Notes: a model not told the origin generated them from the letters alone. Positions 23,704 through 33,504 are shown, counted from the first letter of the stretch. The stretch: DNA of 64,000 nucleotides from UBA11865 sp041570195 (GCA_041570195.1 JBFFWQ010000007.1:29216-93215), one strand, 5' to 3'. Numbers and translations: made by a program.

Positions 23704-26157
23704 ATGAACCACGTGCTATCGTTAAACCTGGGTCTAACCGAAAAAGAAGCGACCGCCCGGCGAGCCAGGGGCCAGGGCAATGATCTCAAGCTGCAGAGCA
23801 GTCGTCCTTATCGCCAGATCCTGCGCGACAATCTACTCACATTCTTCAACATCGTGCTTTTTGGCGTCAGCTTGGTCCTTCTGCTTCTAGGTAGTCCACG
23901 CGATGCATTCTTCACCGCCGGCGTAGCCGTACTTAACGTGATCATCGCCACTATCCAGGAAGTGCGCGCCAAACGCAAGCTGGACCAAATAAGTTTGTTG
24001 ACCCGTCCAAAGGTCAAGGTGATCCGCGATGGCCGGGAAAAGGAAATTGATCCCGGTGAGATCGTGTTGGCCGATGTGCTGGTGGTTGAGCCCGGCGACC
24101 AGATCGTCGTCGACGGCGAAGTGATTGGCGACGGCCACATGGACGTCGACGAATCATTGTTAACCGGCGAATCGGATCTGATTCACAAGCACGCCGGCGA
24201 TACCGTGCTTTCTGGCAGCTTCTGCGTGGTCGGCCGGGCCACATACCAGGTTCAAAAAGTCGGCCGCGATAGCTTCGCCAATCGCCTGACCGAAGGGGCG
24301 CGTACCTTCACCGGCGAAAAGACGCCCTTGCAGCGTGAAGTCGACCTGATTATCCGCGTCCTCCTGCTGGTGGTCATCTTCTTCGCCATCATGCTCGCGC
24401 TCAGCCTTGTCGTCAATGAGGAAGCGACGTTATTGGAGAGTGTTCGCGCCACATCGGTTGTCATCGGCCTGGCCCCCAGCAGCTTGTTTTTGACCATAGT
24501 CGTGGCCTATGCCTTGGGGGCGCTGCGCATCGCCAACAAGGGCGCCCTCGTCCAGCAGGCAAATTCCGTTGAATCACTCTGCCACGTTTCGGTACTATGC
24601 TTGGACAAGACTGGAACGCTTACATCCAATAGGATCAAACTTGAACAAGTTCAGGTCCTAGACAGCGCTGACTTTGATCCAGAGGAATTGAATGACGTCC
24701 TGGGCCTATTCGCCCACAGCGTCTCCGTCGGCAATCGCACCAGTGACGCGCTGGCCAAAAGCTTTTCAGGCCGCCAAGAATCGTTCCGTGAAGAAGTACC
24801 CTTTTCATCTTCCTGGAAGTGGAGCGCCCTGTCGTTTACGACCAGCGCGCTGCCAGGGACCTACATCCTTGGCGCGCCAGAAGTGCTGCGAGCGAAATCG
24901 CAACCGGAGAGCAACCTGGAATTAACAGTCGAGCATTGGTCTGCCGGTGGGCTTCGAGTACTGCTATTCGCCTACCGCCCGGACATCATCTCCTTGCATG
25001 ATTCAGCCGGCGATCCGCGCTTGCCCGATCAGCTCCGTCCGCTAGCCCTGCTTGGTTTCAGCGACGAACTGCGTCCCGAGGCCAGGAAAACGCTGGAAGG
25101 GTTTGCCCGTGCCGGCATCGAACTCAAAATAATCTCCGGCGACAATCCCCGGACAGTGGCCGCGATAGCCAGGCAGGCCGGACTTGGCGGCGACGCGGTA
25201 TCATCGGCGATGATTTCTGGGCCGGAGTTGGAGGAGCTTGACCAAGCCCAATTCAAGCAAGCCGCCCTGGACAAGTCGATCTTCGGCCGTATCACCCCAG
25301 ACCAGAAGCAAAGATTGGTGCGCGTACTGCGCGACAGCGATCACTACGTGGCCATGACCGGTGATGGCGTCAACGACGTCCTAGCCCTAAAGCAGGCCAA
25401 TCTCGGCGTAGCCATGCAAAGCGGCAGCCAGGCCAGTCGCAGTGTGTCCGATATCATCCTCTTGAACGATTCGTTCGCCGCCCTCCCAGAGGCATTTATC
25501 GAAGGTCAACGCATCCTCAACGGCATGGAAGATATCTTCCGGCTATACATGACCCGCATCTTCTCCCTGGTCCTGCTTATTGCCATGATCGCCATGCTCG
25601 CCGCGGGCTTCCCTTTCACGCCATCACAGAGCTCGATCATTTCCCTTCTGACCCTGTCCATCCCGGCCTTCGCCCTGGCTCTGTGGGCCCGCCCGGGTCC
25701 GGTGCGCCAGGGCAGCCTCACCCGCCGTCTGGTACACTTCGTCCTCCCGGCGGCTATCACCATGAGCGCGGCCGGACTAAGCGTGTATCTATTCTTCGTC
25801 GTCAGCACGGGCGATACGGCTTACGGCCAGCTTTCCCTGACCTATGCCATGATGGCTATGGGTCTGTTGTTGATCATTTTCGTGGAACCGCCTTCAGAAT
25901 TTTGGGTCGGTGGCGATACGTTGAGCGGCGATTGGCGCCCGACACTCTTAGCCCTGGTGATTTTCGCTTCCTTCTTTCTCGCCCTGACCGTCGAACCGAT
26001 CCAGGAGTTTTATGGACTGACGCCTCTCCATTCAGCGATTGACTATTTCATCGTCGGCTTGGTCACCCTCATTTGGGTAGTGATCGTGCGCTTCACCTGG
26101 CGCCGCGGTATCATCGACCGTTATCTCAACCTTAGCTCGCTCCGCGACTTTATATGA
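23704..26157 (+). CDS. P-type cation-transporting ATPase (CtpE-like)
   Basis: 817 residues with the standard order: actuator domain with LLTGESD (about 155), membrane helix 4 with IGLAPSSLF (about 257), phosphorylation motif CLDKTGTLT (Asp near residue 300), ATP-binding domain and hinge MTGDGVNDVLALK (about 552), then six C-terminal helices. Helix 4 lacks the CPC of heavy-metal pumps and has a Pro-Ser-Ser in place of the PEGL of classical Ca pumps, which resembles mycobacterial CtpE. Transport of Ca2+ or a similar cation is plausible but not shown. The start is the ATG at 23704; an in-frame TTG lies five codons earlier. No clear ribosome binding site was seen. Confidence 0.9.
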   Translation: MNHVLSLNLGLTEKEATARRARGQGNDLKLQSSRPYRQILRDNLLTFFNIVLFGVSLVLLLLGSPRDAFFTAGVAVLNVIIATIQEVRAKRKLDQISLLTRPKVKVIRDGREKEIDPGEIVLADVLVVEPGDQIVVDGEVIGDGHMDVDESLLTGESDLIHKHAGDTVLSGSFCVVGRATYQVQKVGRDSFANRLTEGARTFTGEKTPLQREVDLIIRVLLLVVIFFAIMLALSLVVNEEATLLESVRATSVVIGLAPSSLFLTIVVAYALGALRIANKGALVQQANSVESLCHVSVLCLDKTGTLTSNRIKLEQVQVLDSADFDPEELNDVLGLFAHSVSVGNRTSDALAKSFSGRQESFREEVPFSSSWKWSALSFTTSALPGTYILGAPEVLRAKSQPESNLELTVEHWSAGGLRVLLFAYRPDIISLHDSAGDPRLPDQLRPLALLGFSDELRPEARKTLEGFARAGIELKIISGDNPRTVAAIARQAGLGGDAVSSAMISGPELEELDQAQFKQAALDKSIFGRITPDQKQRLVRVLRDSDHYVAMTGDGVNDVLALKQANLGVAMQSGSQASRSVSDIILLNDSFAALPEAFIEGQRILNGMEDIFRLYMTRIFSLVLLIAMIAMLAAGFPFTPSQSSIISLLTLSIPAFALALWARPGPVRQGSLTRRLVHFVLPAAITMSAAGLSVYLFFVVSTGDTAYGQLSLTYAMMAMGLLLIIFVEPPSEFWVGGDTLSGDWRPTLLALVIFASFFLALTVEPIQEFYGLTPLHSAIDYFIVGLVTLIWVVIVRFTWRRGIIDRYLNLSSLRDFI

Positions 26158-26226
26158 TCCGGCTCGTCTTTGCCCGATTCGACATGAAGCATCCGCGAAG
26201 CGAAAAACTCGAGATCGACTAGACAT

Positions 26227-27327
26227 ATGAAGCGACGAATTGTGATCAAGCTGGGCACCAGCGTTCTGACCGGGGGCACTGCCCGGCTGGATCGGGCTCA
26301 CATGGTGGAGTTGGCCAGGCAATGCGCCGCCTTGTACAAGGACGGCCATGACATCATCCTGTGCACCTCCGGCGCCATCGCCGCCGGCCGCGAACGGCTA
26401 GGTTTTCCCGATCTGCCACCTACGGTTACCAATAAACAAATGCTGGCCGCCGTCGGCCAAAGCCGGTTAATGCTCGAGTGGGAACGCTTTTTTGAAATCT
26501 ATGGTATCCACGTCGGACAAATGCTTCTGACTCGGGCCGACGTCGAGAACCGGCGCCGCTTCCTCAACGCCCGCGACACGCTGCAATCGCTACTCGATCA
26601 ACGCATCGTGCCCGTGGTCAACGAGAACGACGCCGTGGCCACGGCCGAGATCAAAGTCGGCGACAACGACAATCTCTCGGCGTTGGTCGTCCTCCTGGCC
26701 GAGGCCGATCTGCTGCTCCTATTGACCGACCAACCCGGACTATTCACGGCCGATCCGCGAGCCAACCCCGATGCCCAACTCATACCCGAGGTGCGCGATA
26801 TCGACGGCTCCCTGCGCCGGTTGGCTGGCGACAGCTCCACCGGTCTTGGCGTCGGCGGCATGATCACCAAGTTGCAGGCCGCCGACGTCGCCCGCCGCGC
26901 CGGCGCCGACGTGATCATCGCCGCTGGCCGGACAGCCGACGTGGTCACCCGCATCGTCGGCGGCGAGGCCGTCGGTACCCGCTTCCCAGCCCTGGAAACG
27001 CCGCTAGAAAGCCGCAAGCGCTGGATCTTCGCCGGGCCCACTCCGGCCGGAACGCTAATGATCGACGACGGCGCGGCCCGGGCCCTGCGCGCGCAAGGGC
27101 GCAGCCTGCTACCAGCCGGCATTACCGCCGTCGACGGCGACTTCGAGAGGGGCGATATAATCTCGATCATCCAGTCCGATGGGTCAGAAGTGGCCCGGGG
27201 AACGACACGCTATGGCAGCGCCGAACTGCGCCAGATTATCGGCTGCCATTCTGACGAGATCGTCCGGCGCCTGGGCTACGCCTACGGCCCCGTGGCCGTA
27301 CACCGTAACGACCTGATCCTTGTCTAG
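26227..27327 (+). CDS. proB: Glutamate 5-kinase
   Basis: It phosphorylates glutamate in the first step of proline synthesis. 366 residues: an amino-acid kinase domain (1-260; IKLGTSVLTGG, CTSGAIAAGRERLG, VNENDAVA, GVGGMITKLQAADVARRAG) and a C-terminal PUA domain (about 275-355). The usual full length is about 370. proA, the next step, follows after 279 bp with its own ribosome binding site. Confidence 0.96.
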   Translation: MKRRIVIKLGTSVLTGGTARLDRAHMVELARQCAALYKDGHDIILCTSGAIAAGRERLGFPDLPPTVTNKQMLAAVGQSRLMLEWERFFEIYGIHVGQMLLTRADVENRRRFLNARDTLQSLLDQRIVPVVNENDAVATAEIKVGDNDNLSALVVLLAEADLLLLLTDQPGLFTADPRANPDAQLIPEVRDIDGSLRRLAGDSSTGLGVGGMITKLQAADVARRAGADVIIAAGRTADVVTRIVGGEAVGTRFPALETPLESRKRWIFAGPTPAGTLMIDDGAARALRAQGRSLLPAGITAVDGDFERGDIISIIQSDGSEVARGTTRYGSAELRQIIGCHSDEIVRRLGYAYGPVAVHRNDLILV

Positions 27328-27524
27328 CCCGGCCGGCACTGTTGGGTTGATTCTCTTGGATCGGCGAGGAAATACACGTTCGTCCAACTCAACTCTACTC
27401 ACGTGGCTCAATCGACCAATAAGTACTAAGATACTCATTCAATAAAGGATAGCAGAGACGCCACGCGCTATTATCAGCCAAATTGTGTAGGCAAGACACT
27501 ACCTGAGGCAAAACCAAGATCGTA

Positions 27525-27590
27525 ATCCTGTCCTAATCCTTGTAATCTGCGTCCCTGAGCTTTGCTCAGGCATCTGCGTCCCATTTTCTT
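27525..27590 (+). repeat. Dispersed TAATCCTGT / ATCTGCGTCC repeats and hairpin before proA
   Basis: TAATCCTGTC and TAATCCT are followed by AATCTGCGTCC, the perfect hairpin CCTGAGC-TTT-GCTCAGG (27554-27570), and CATCTGCGTCCCATTTTCTT. The last motif recurs near 18353 and 63464. The array ends just before the GGAGAG ribosome binding site. Confidence 0.6.
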
Positions 27591-27606
27591 TCGGAGAGAC
27601 GACAAA

Positions 27607-28875
27607 ATGACAACTGACCTCGTTGCCATGGGCAAAGCCGCAAAAAAAGCTTCCCGCGCCTTGGCCGTTTTGAATACCAATCAGAAGAACGTCGCCCTGC
27701 TGGCCATCGCCGACGAGCTAGAAAACCAGGCGGCCATGATCCTGGCTCAAAATAAGCTGGATATCGAAGACGGCCGGGCCAAAGATTTGAGCGACGCCCT
27801 GCTTGATCGTTTATTACTCGACGAGGCCCGGCTCCGGGGGCTGGCGGCCGATACCCGGCGCATCGTGGATTTGCCCGATCCGGTTGGCGCCGAATCAGAG
27901 GGCCGAATGCTGCCCAACGGGCTGCGGCTGAGCAAAAGGCGCATCCCCATTGGCGTCATTGGCGTCATCTACGAAGCCCGGCCCAACGTGACCATCGACA
28001 TCGCCACCCTGTGCCTCAAAACGGGCAACGCCACCATCCTGCGCGGCGGCAGCGAAACCCTGCGCAGCAACCTGGCCCTGGTGCAGGTCATCCAATCCGC
28101 CCTGGAGCGGGTGAACCTACCCCACGCCGCCGTGCAATACATCGACGATCCCGATCGAGCATTGGTGGCTCAACTTCTGCGCCTCGACAAGTATGTGGAC
28201 ATGATCGTGCCTCGCGGTGGCGCTGGCCTTCACAAATTGTGCCGAGAGCAAAGCTCCATTCCCGTCATCACCGGCGGCATCGGCATCTGCCACATCTACG
28301 TGGATGAGACCGCCGACCTGGAGCGAGCCGTCGACATCGTCGAGAACGCCAAGGTCCAACGGCCGAGCGTCTGCAACGCCCTGGATACGCTGCTGGTTCA
28401 TCCGGCCGTGGCCGCCGACTTACTTCCCAGCCTGGCAGCCCGACTGGCCCAGTCAGACGTAGAATTGCGAGCCGAAGGAACGGCGTTAAACATCTTGCGT
28501 TCCAATGATCATGGCGCTCATATCGCCCATATTGAACCCGCTGACTACGACCGCGAATGGCTGGCTCTGATTCTGGGCGTCAAGATAGTCTCCGGCCTGG
28601 ACGAGGCCATCGACCACATTCAACAACACAGCACCGAGCATTCCGACAGCATCCTGACCAACAACTGGACCAATGCTGCCCGCTTCGTCGACGAAGTGAA
28701 CTCGGCCGCCGTTTTCGTCAATGCCAGCACCCGCTTCAACGACGGTGGAGAATTCGGCCTGGGCGCCGAGGTGGCCGTCAGCACCCAGAAGCTGCACGCC
28801 CGCGGCCCCATGGGCCTGGAAGAGCTGACCACCTACAAATGGATCTGCATCGGCGACGGCCATATTCGCCAATAG
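27607..28875 (+). CDS. proA: Gamma-glutamyl phosphate reductase
   Basis: It reduces glutamyl-5-phosphate to the semialdehyde using NADPH, the second proline step. 422 residues with the family marks KRRIPIGVIGVIYEARPNVT, GNATILRGGSE and QRPSVCNALDTLLVH (catalytic Cys near 256), and the terminal RGPMGLEELTTYKW. The start at ATG 27607 has GGAGAG upstream and MTTDLVAMGKAAKKAS fits family N termini; an earlier in-frame start reads into the repeats. The regulator gene starts 6 bp after the stop. Confidence 0.97.
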   Translation: MTTDLVAMGKAAKKASRALAVLNTNQKNVALLAIADELENQAAMILAQNKLDIEDGRAKDLSDALLDRLLLDEARLRGLAADTRRIVDLPDPVGAESEGRMLPNGLRLSKRRIPIGVIGVIYEARPNVTIDIATLCLKTGNATILRGGSETLRSNLALVQVIQSALERVNLPHAAVQYIDDPDRALVAQLLRLDKYVDMIVPRGGAGLHKLCREQSSIPVITGGIGICHIYVDETADLERAVDIVENAKVQRPSVCNALDTLLVHPAVAADLLPSLAARLAQSDVELRAEGTALNILRSNDHGAHIAHIEPADYDREWLALILGVKIVSGLDEAIDHIQQHSTEHSDSILTNNWTNAARFVDEVNSAAVFVNASTRFNDGGEFGLGAEVAVSTQKLHARGPMGLEELTTYKWICIGDGHIRQ

Positions 28876-28881
28876 GAAACC

Positions 28882-30897
28882 ATGCAGCCGGCCAGCTTCC
28901 CAATCGCCAATGAAACCCTGTCCCAGATATGGGATGATTTCGTGAGCACCGGCCGGGTAGATTGGCCCGAAAATGCCATCGTCGATCCGGCCGTGCTGGC
29001 CTCCTGGCAGCGCTGCACCTTTCGCCTGGACCCTTGGGCCGCGCCCCGGCCGAACCGCGCCAGCGAAGCCGCGCTGGCCACCGTCCTAAGGGCCCGTGCG
29101 GCCTTGAATGAGATAGCCGTTCCTTTCATGGAAGACGTTCACCAATATATGGAAGGCGCCGGTTATGCAATCTTGCTGGCCGACGGCACCGGCTGCGTTC
29201 ATACCCTGATCGGAGATAGCGATGCGGTAAGCGCGCTTGAAGAGGCCGGTCTTGAGCGTGGCGCCTATTGGGCTGAGGGGCAAACTGGCACCACGGCATT
29301 GGCCCTGGCCTTATACGATGCGATGCCGTCCCTGGTTATCGGCCCCGAACACTTCTTCCACGCCTATCATCACCTGGCCACTGCCGCCGCCCCTGTGCAT
29401 GACGTACGCGGCCGGATCGCCGGCGTATTGTGCATCGTCGGCCCGGCCAAGATGGGCTCACCCCATACCTTGGCCCTGGCCATGTCGGCCGCCCGGGCCA
29501 TCAGCAACCAACTCCACACCAACTGGTTTCTGGAGGAGGCCAACCGGCATCTGAGTGAGGTCAACACGATCCTGGGCGCCATCGCCGACGGCGTCATTGC
29601 CTGGAACGAGTCGGGCAAAATCCTCCACATGAACGAACAGGCCGGCCAGATCCTGGGTCTTAACCCCTCGTTTGTCGTGGGCCGGCCGCTGGTCGAGATG
29701 TTGGCTTTACCGGCCAACTTGCTGCGTGCAATCGAAGAGGAACGTGAAATACGCGACGACGAAACAGTATTCCTGATCGGCGACCGAAGTATCACTTGTC
29801 TCATCAGTTTGCGGCCAATTGGCGCCCGCCGTGCTGGCGCACGCCCTGCGAGGGCGGGGATAAACCAGCCCGTCGGCCACATTCTGCTCCTGCGACCCAT
29901 CGAGCAAGTGCGTCGCCTTATCCACCAGCAGATCGGCAGCAAGGCCGCGGTCACTTTGGATGACTTGGCCAGTCAAACGCCCCGCATGCGCGAAGTATTG
30001 CGCCAGGCGCGTATTTCCGCCCGGGGTACCGCTCCGGTGCTGATTAGCGGCGAGGGAGGCGTGGGCAAAAACCACCTGGCCCGGGCTATCCATGATGATA
30101 GCCGCCGTACCAACCGACCCTTTGTAGTCATCGATTGCCGGGCCATTCCCCATGAATTGATGGCTTCCGAGTTTCTCGGCCAGGCCCGAGGCACCGGCAT
30201 TCTGGGTCAGCCAAGCAAATTCGAACTGGCTCACGGCGGCACCTTGCTGCTCGATCAGGTCGAGAGCCTGAGCCTCGAATTGCAGACCGTCTTGTTGCGC
30301 GTCCTGGAAACAGGCCACGTGATGCGCCTGGGCGGCAGCCAGCCGATCCAGCTTGACGTGCGCATCATGGCCGTCACCACGGCCGATCTGAATCAGTTGG
30401 TGGCCGACGGTAGCTTCATTTCTCACCTCTACTACCGCTTCGGCGTATTCAACATCCACATCCCGCCCGTCCGCGAGCGCGTCGACGATATCCCGCTCAT
30501 CGCCGAGCGCTTCCTGGCCCGCATCGGCCAACGGGATGATCGGGCGCTATGGATCGACGACGAGGCCCTCGCCATTCTGTGCCGCTATCCCTGGCCCGGC
30601 AACGTGCGCGAGATGGAAAGCGCACTGGAGCGAGCCGTCGCCCATAGCCAGGATGATGTCGTGCGCGTAGTCAATCTGCCAGAAGTCGTGCGCAAAGGGC
30701 GGATCATCACTGCCGACTCTCCCCAGGCCGAACCCGTCATTTCAGTCGCCGACGCCGAAAGGGAAGCCATCATCCGCGCCGGTTGGGCCAACCACGGCCG
30801 GGTCACCGACATGGCCCAGCAATTAGGCATCGGCCGCACCACGCTGTGGCGCAAAATGAAGCGCCTCAACATCGCCCCGGCCGACTTCAAGCACTAA
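28882..30897 (+). CDS. dhaR: DhaR-like GAF-PAS-AAA-Fis transcription regulator
   Basis: 671 residues: a GAF domain (about 60-215; GQTGTTALALAL), a PAS domain (about 230-310; ADGVIAWNESGKILHMNEQA), an AAA+ domain (about 365-585) and a Fis-type helix-turn-helix (TDMAQQLGIGRTTLWRKMK). The layout is that of DhaR/AcoR enhancer-binding proteins, and the glycerol/dihydroxyacetone genes lie just downstream, hence the name. The AAA+ part is altered: Walker A reads GEGGVGKN, Walker B LLLDQV (Gln for Glu), and the sigma-54 contact loop GAFTGA is absent (GTGILGQ). It therefore probably does not work with sigma-54, in line with E. coli DhaR, which acts at a sigma-70 promoter. The gene is nearly contiguous with proA. 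Confidence 0.85.
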   Translation: MQPASFPIANETLSQIWDDFVSTGRVDWPENAIVDPAVLASWQRCTFRLDPWAAPRPNRASEAALATVLRARAALNEIAVPFMEDVHQYMEGAGYAILLADGTGCVHTLIGDSDAVSALEEAGLERGAYWAEGQTGTTALALALYDAMPSLVIGPEHFFHAYHHLATAAAPVHDVRGRIAGVLCIVGPAKMGSPHTLALAMSAARAISNQLHTNWFLEEANRHLSEVNTILGAIADGVIAWNESGKILHMNEQAGQILGLNPSFVVGRPLVEMLALPANLLRAIEEEREIRDDETVFLIGDRSITCLISLRPIGARRAGARPARAGINQPVGHILLLRPIEQVRRLIHQQIGSKAAVTLDDLASQTPRMREVLRQARISARGTAPVLISGEGGVGKNHLARAIHDDSRRTNRPFVVIDCRAIPHELMASEFLGQARGTGILGQPSKFELAHGGTLLLDQVESLSLELQTVLLRVLETGHVMRLGGSQPIQLDVRIMAVTTADLNQLVADGSFISHLYYRFGVFNIHIPPVRERVDDIPLIAERFLARIGQRDDRALWIDDEALAILCRYPWPGNVREMESALERAVAHSQDDVVRVVNLPEVVRKGRIITADSPQAEPVISVADAEREAIIRAGWANHGRVTDMAQQLGIGRTTLWRKMKRLNIAPADFKH

Positions 30898-31523
30898 CCC
30901 GCTCCCATTATCTCGTTTCGACCTGGAACAGATATCGACCAACAACGTTTCATTATGAATCGCTATTGGGTTTCCGATTGAATCCTCGGCCGAATCCCCT
31001 ATCCTTGCCAACGTTGGCTCGCGTTGCGCCTTTCCTGCCGCCAGGAAACCTTTCCATATCGGATCTCCGCCATTATTAACAGATCTATTTGGATTAGCAG
31101 CGCGCTCTTTGTCGATTATCACTTATAGCGAGGACGTTGCGACGGTCATGGCAACACCCCAGTTTTGGTGGCCGATTAATCGAATGAAGCTAGGTGTTTT
31201 TTGAGCATCTTGTCTCCCTGCCAGGGATAGTATGAGACAAGATGCTTTTTTTGTTTAGCAAACGGGATAGAGGGCTCTTCTCAATTTACATCACGAATAG
31301 TGTCATTAGCCTGACAGACTGTCGTCAATTATCGGCGCTGTTTACTGGCGTCATCCATGGGGCGGGTTCTGTCAGTGGTCAGGCCGGGTTGGCGGATTCC
31401 CGGATTGTTAGGAGGGAAACGGCAAAGGAGGGTTTGTATCGGCTGAAGCTTAGTTATCGAACAAGTGGCAGTGTTTGTTATCTGTAACGTATTCACATTC
31501 CTACAATACAAAGGAGACAAAAG
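30898..31523. other. 626-bp gene-free leader region ahead of glpF
   Basis: No convincing coding frame was found. From 31150 it holds a hairpin (GGC-AA-CACC against GGTGGCC, 31150-31173), a T-run after AGGTG, and the strong terminator at 31204-31253. Further on are the short palindrome GACAG-A-CTGTC (31313-31323) and AAGGAG before glpF. The order hairpin-terminator well ahead of the gene suggests either the end of the dhaR transcript or an RNA-controlled leader; I could not match any known riboswitch core. Confidence 0.5.
31204..31253 (+). terminator. Strong intrinsic terminator
   Basis: AGCATCTTGTCTC (31204-31216) pairs perfectly with GAGACAAGATGCT (31234-31246), 13 bp, followed by a long T-run and TTTG. 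It lies 300 bp after dhaR and 270 bp before glpF. Confidence 0.9.
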
Positions 31524-32234
31524 ATGGAGGAGTATATTGGTGAAGTCATTGGTACGATGATCCTGATCCTATTGGGTGATGGCGTAGTCGCCAATGTCGT
31601 TCTGAACAAAACCAAAGGTAACAACTCCGGTTGGATCGTCATCACTACTGGTTGGGGTTTGGCCGTCTTCACGGCCGTCTTCATTACCGGCTCCATCAGT
31701 GGCGCCCACATTAACCCGGCCGTGACCTTTGGCCTGGCTATTGAGGGCGGTTTCGAATGGGCCGACGTTATACCCTATTGGGTCGCGCAGGTAATCGGCG
31801 CCTTCATCGGCGCCGTCCTTGTCTGGCTGGCCTACTTTAAACATTGGGAAGGCACCGACCCCGATGGCCAATTGGCAGTGTTCTCTACTGGCCCGGCCAT
31901 TCGCAACTACTTCTGGAACCTGATTACGGAGATCATCGGCACTTTCATGCTGATGTTCGGCGTCTTTGCCATCCTAGGAGGCGACTCCGACGTAATCGGT
32001 TCCCTCGGCGCTATTACAGTCGGCTTCCTGGTGTGGTCCATCGGCCTCTCGCTAGGTGGGCCTACGGGTTATGCTATTAACCCGGCCCGCGACTTGGGTC
32101 CGCGCATCGCCCACCAGCTTCTGCCCCTGCCCGGCAAAGGCCCCAGCGACTGGGCCTATTCCTGGGTACCCATCGTCGGCCCGCTGATCGGCGCGGCCGT
32201 CGCCGCTGGCCTGTGGATGGCCTTGGGCTGGTAG
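31524..32234 (+). CDS. glpF: Glycerol facilitator (aquaglyceroporin)
   Basis: A 236-residue six-helix channel of the MIP family that lets glycerol cross the membrane. Both pore motifs are present: SGAHINPAVTFG and AINPARDLGPR. Asp after the second NPA-Arg (NPARD) is the usual mark of glycerol-permeable members over pure water channels. AAGGAG lies 7 bp before the ATG. It opens the glycerol/dihydroxyacetone gene set and is followed by its own terminator, so it may be transcribed at a different level from dhaK. Confidence 0.95.
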   Translation: MEEYIGEVIGTMILILLGDGVVANVVLNKTKGNNSGWIVITTGWGLAVFTAVFITGSISGAHINPAVTFGLAIEGGFEWADVIPYWVAQVIGAFIGAVLVWLAYFKHWEGTDPDGQLAVFSTGPAIRNYFWNLITEIIGTFMLMFGVFAILGGDSDVIGSLGAITVGFLVWSIGLSLGGPTGYAINPARDLGPRIAHQLLPLPGKGPSDWAYSWVPIVGPLIGAAVAAGLWMALGW

Positions 32235-32253
32235 CAAACTACTTGTAGGACAT

Positions 32254-32307
32254 GTGATTGTCCGCAGGCGGTCTCGTGGAGAGACCGCCTGCCAATCACC
32301 TTTTTTT
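32254..32307 (+). terminator. Terminator after glpF
   Basis: GTGATTG...GCAGGCGGTCTC pairs with GAGACCGCCTGC...CAATCAC, followed by seven T. A second perfect hairpin, AGCTATTGGC-TAATG-GCCAATAGCT (32309-32333), follows at once and belongs to the short repeat class seen ahead of other genes here. Confidence 0.9.
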
Positions 32308-32358
32308 CAGCTATTGGCTAATGGCCAATAGCTAACGGCTTTTTCAAAGGAGCCTGAC

Positions 32359-33423
32359 ATGAAGAAACTGATTAATGCGGTTGAAGATGTGGTCAAGGAA
32401 CAGCTCGAGGGTATGGCCGCCGCCCACCCCGATCTGCTCAAGGTCCACTACGAACCTAAATACGTTTACCGGGCCGACGCGCCTGTCAAAGGCAAGGTCG
32501 CCCTGGTCTCCGGCGGCGGCAGCGGGCACGAGCCCATGCACGGCGGTTTCGTCGGCGTTGGCATGCTGGACGGCGCTTGTCCTGGCGAAGTCTTTACCTC
32601 GCCCACCCCCGACCAGATGTACGAGTGCGCCAAGGCCGTCGACGGTGGCGCGGGCGTGCTCTTCCTGGTCAAGAACTACACCGGCGACGTGATGAACTTC
32701 GAGCTGGCCGCCGAAATGGCCGCCGCCGATGGCATCAAGGTCCAGAGCATCCTCATCGACGACGACGCGGCCGTGAAAGACAGCCTATACACGGCCGGCC
32801 GGCGCGGCGTCGGCACCACGGTCTTGGCCGAGAAAATCGTCGGCGGGGCCGCCGAAGCTGGCTACGACCTGGACCAATGCGCTGATCTATGTCGCAAAGT
32901 CAACCAATACGGCCGCTCCATCGGCATGGCCTTGACCTCTTGCATCGTCCCGGCCGCCGGTAAGCCGACCTTCGATCTGGGCGACGACGAGTACGAGTTC
33001 GGCATCGGCATTCACGGCGAACCTGGCCGCAAGCGCTTCAAGATGCAAACGGCCGACGAGATCACCGAAATGATGTCCTTGGCCGTCATCGACGACGGCG
33101 CCTATACCCGAACCGTCCGTGAATTCGACAACGACAAAGGCGAATGGTACGACCTGGAGCTGACCGACGATCCCTTCCAATCTGGCGACCAGGTTCTGGC
33201 CTTCGTCAACAGCATGGGCGGCACACCAGTCTCCGAGCTCTATGCCGTCTATCGCAAGCTGAACGAAATCTGCGCCGCCAAGGGGCTGACCATCGTCCGC
33301 AATCTCATCGGCCCATACATCACTTCCCTGGAAATGCAAGGCTTCTCCATCACCCTACTCAAGGTAGATGATGAGATCTTGAAATTCTGGGATGCGCCGG
33401 TAAATACGCCCGGCCTGCGCTAG
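32359..33423 (+). CDS. dhaK: Dihydroxyacetone kinase, substrate-binding subunit
   Basis: It binds dihydroxyacetone covalently as a hemiaminal to a His and receives phosphate from DhaL-ATP/ADP. 354 residues. The glycine loop VSGGGSGHEPMHGGFVG and the GIGIHGEPG motif (covalent His near residue 219) are intact. DhaL is encoded next and a DhaM fusion lies at 37055, so this is the PEP-driven form of the kinase, not the one-chain ATP form. AAGGAG precedes the ATG. Confidence 0.96.
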   Translation: MKKLINAVEDVVKEQLEGMAAAHPDLLKVHYEPKYVYRADAPVKGKVALVSGGGSGHEPMHGGFVGVGMLDGACPGEVFTSPTPDQMYECAKAVDGGAGVLFLVKNYTGDVMNFELAAEMAAADGIKVQSILIDDDAAVKDSLYTAGRRGVGTTVLAEKIVGGAAEAGYDLDQCADLCRKVNQYGRSIGMALTSCIVPAAGKPTFDLGDDEYEFGIGIHGEPGRKRFKMQTADEITEMMSLAVIDDGAYTRTVREFDNDKGEWYDLELTDDPFQSGDQVLAFVNSMGGTPVSELYAVYRKLNEICAAKGLTIVRNLIGPYITSLEMQGFSITLLKVDDEILKFWDAPVNTPGLR

Positions 33424-33462
33424 AACGCTTAACAGTACAAGTCGTTTGCTTAACAGCACGAT

Positions 33463-33504
33463 GAGATTGGAGATCGGGACGAACGAAAGCCCAATCTCCT
33501 TTCT
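33463..33504 (+). terminator. Probable terminator after dhaK
   Basis: GAGATTGG (33463-33470) pairs with CCAATCTC (33491-33498), followed by CTTTCT. A second hairpin with arms GGCGGCGC and GCGCCGCC lies near 33537-33572. The stem is short, so termination may be partial, leaving dhaL linked to dhaK. Confidence 0.45.

Noticed and set aside
31242..31487. 81-codon plus-strand frame before glpF
   Set aside because: It begins inside the T-run of a terminator and its translation resembles no protein.
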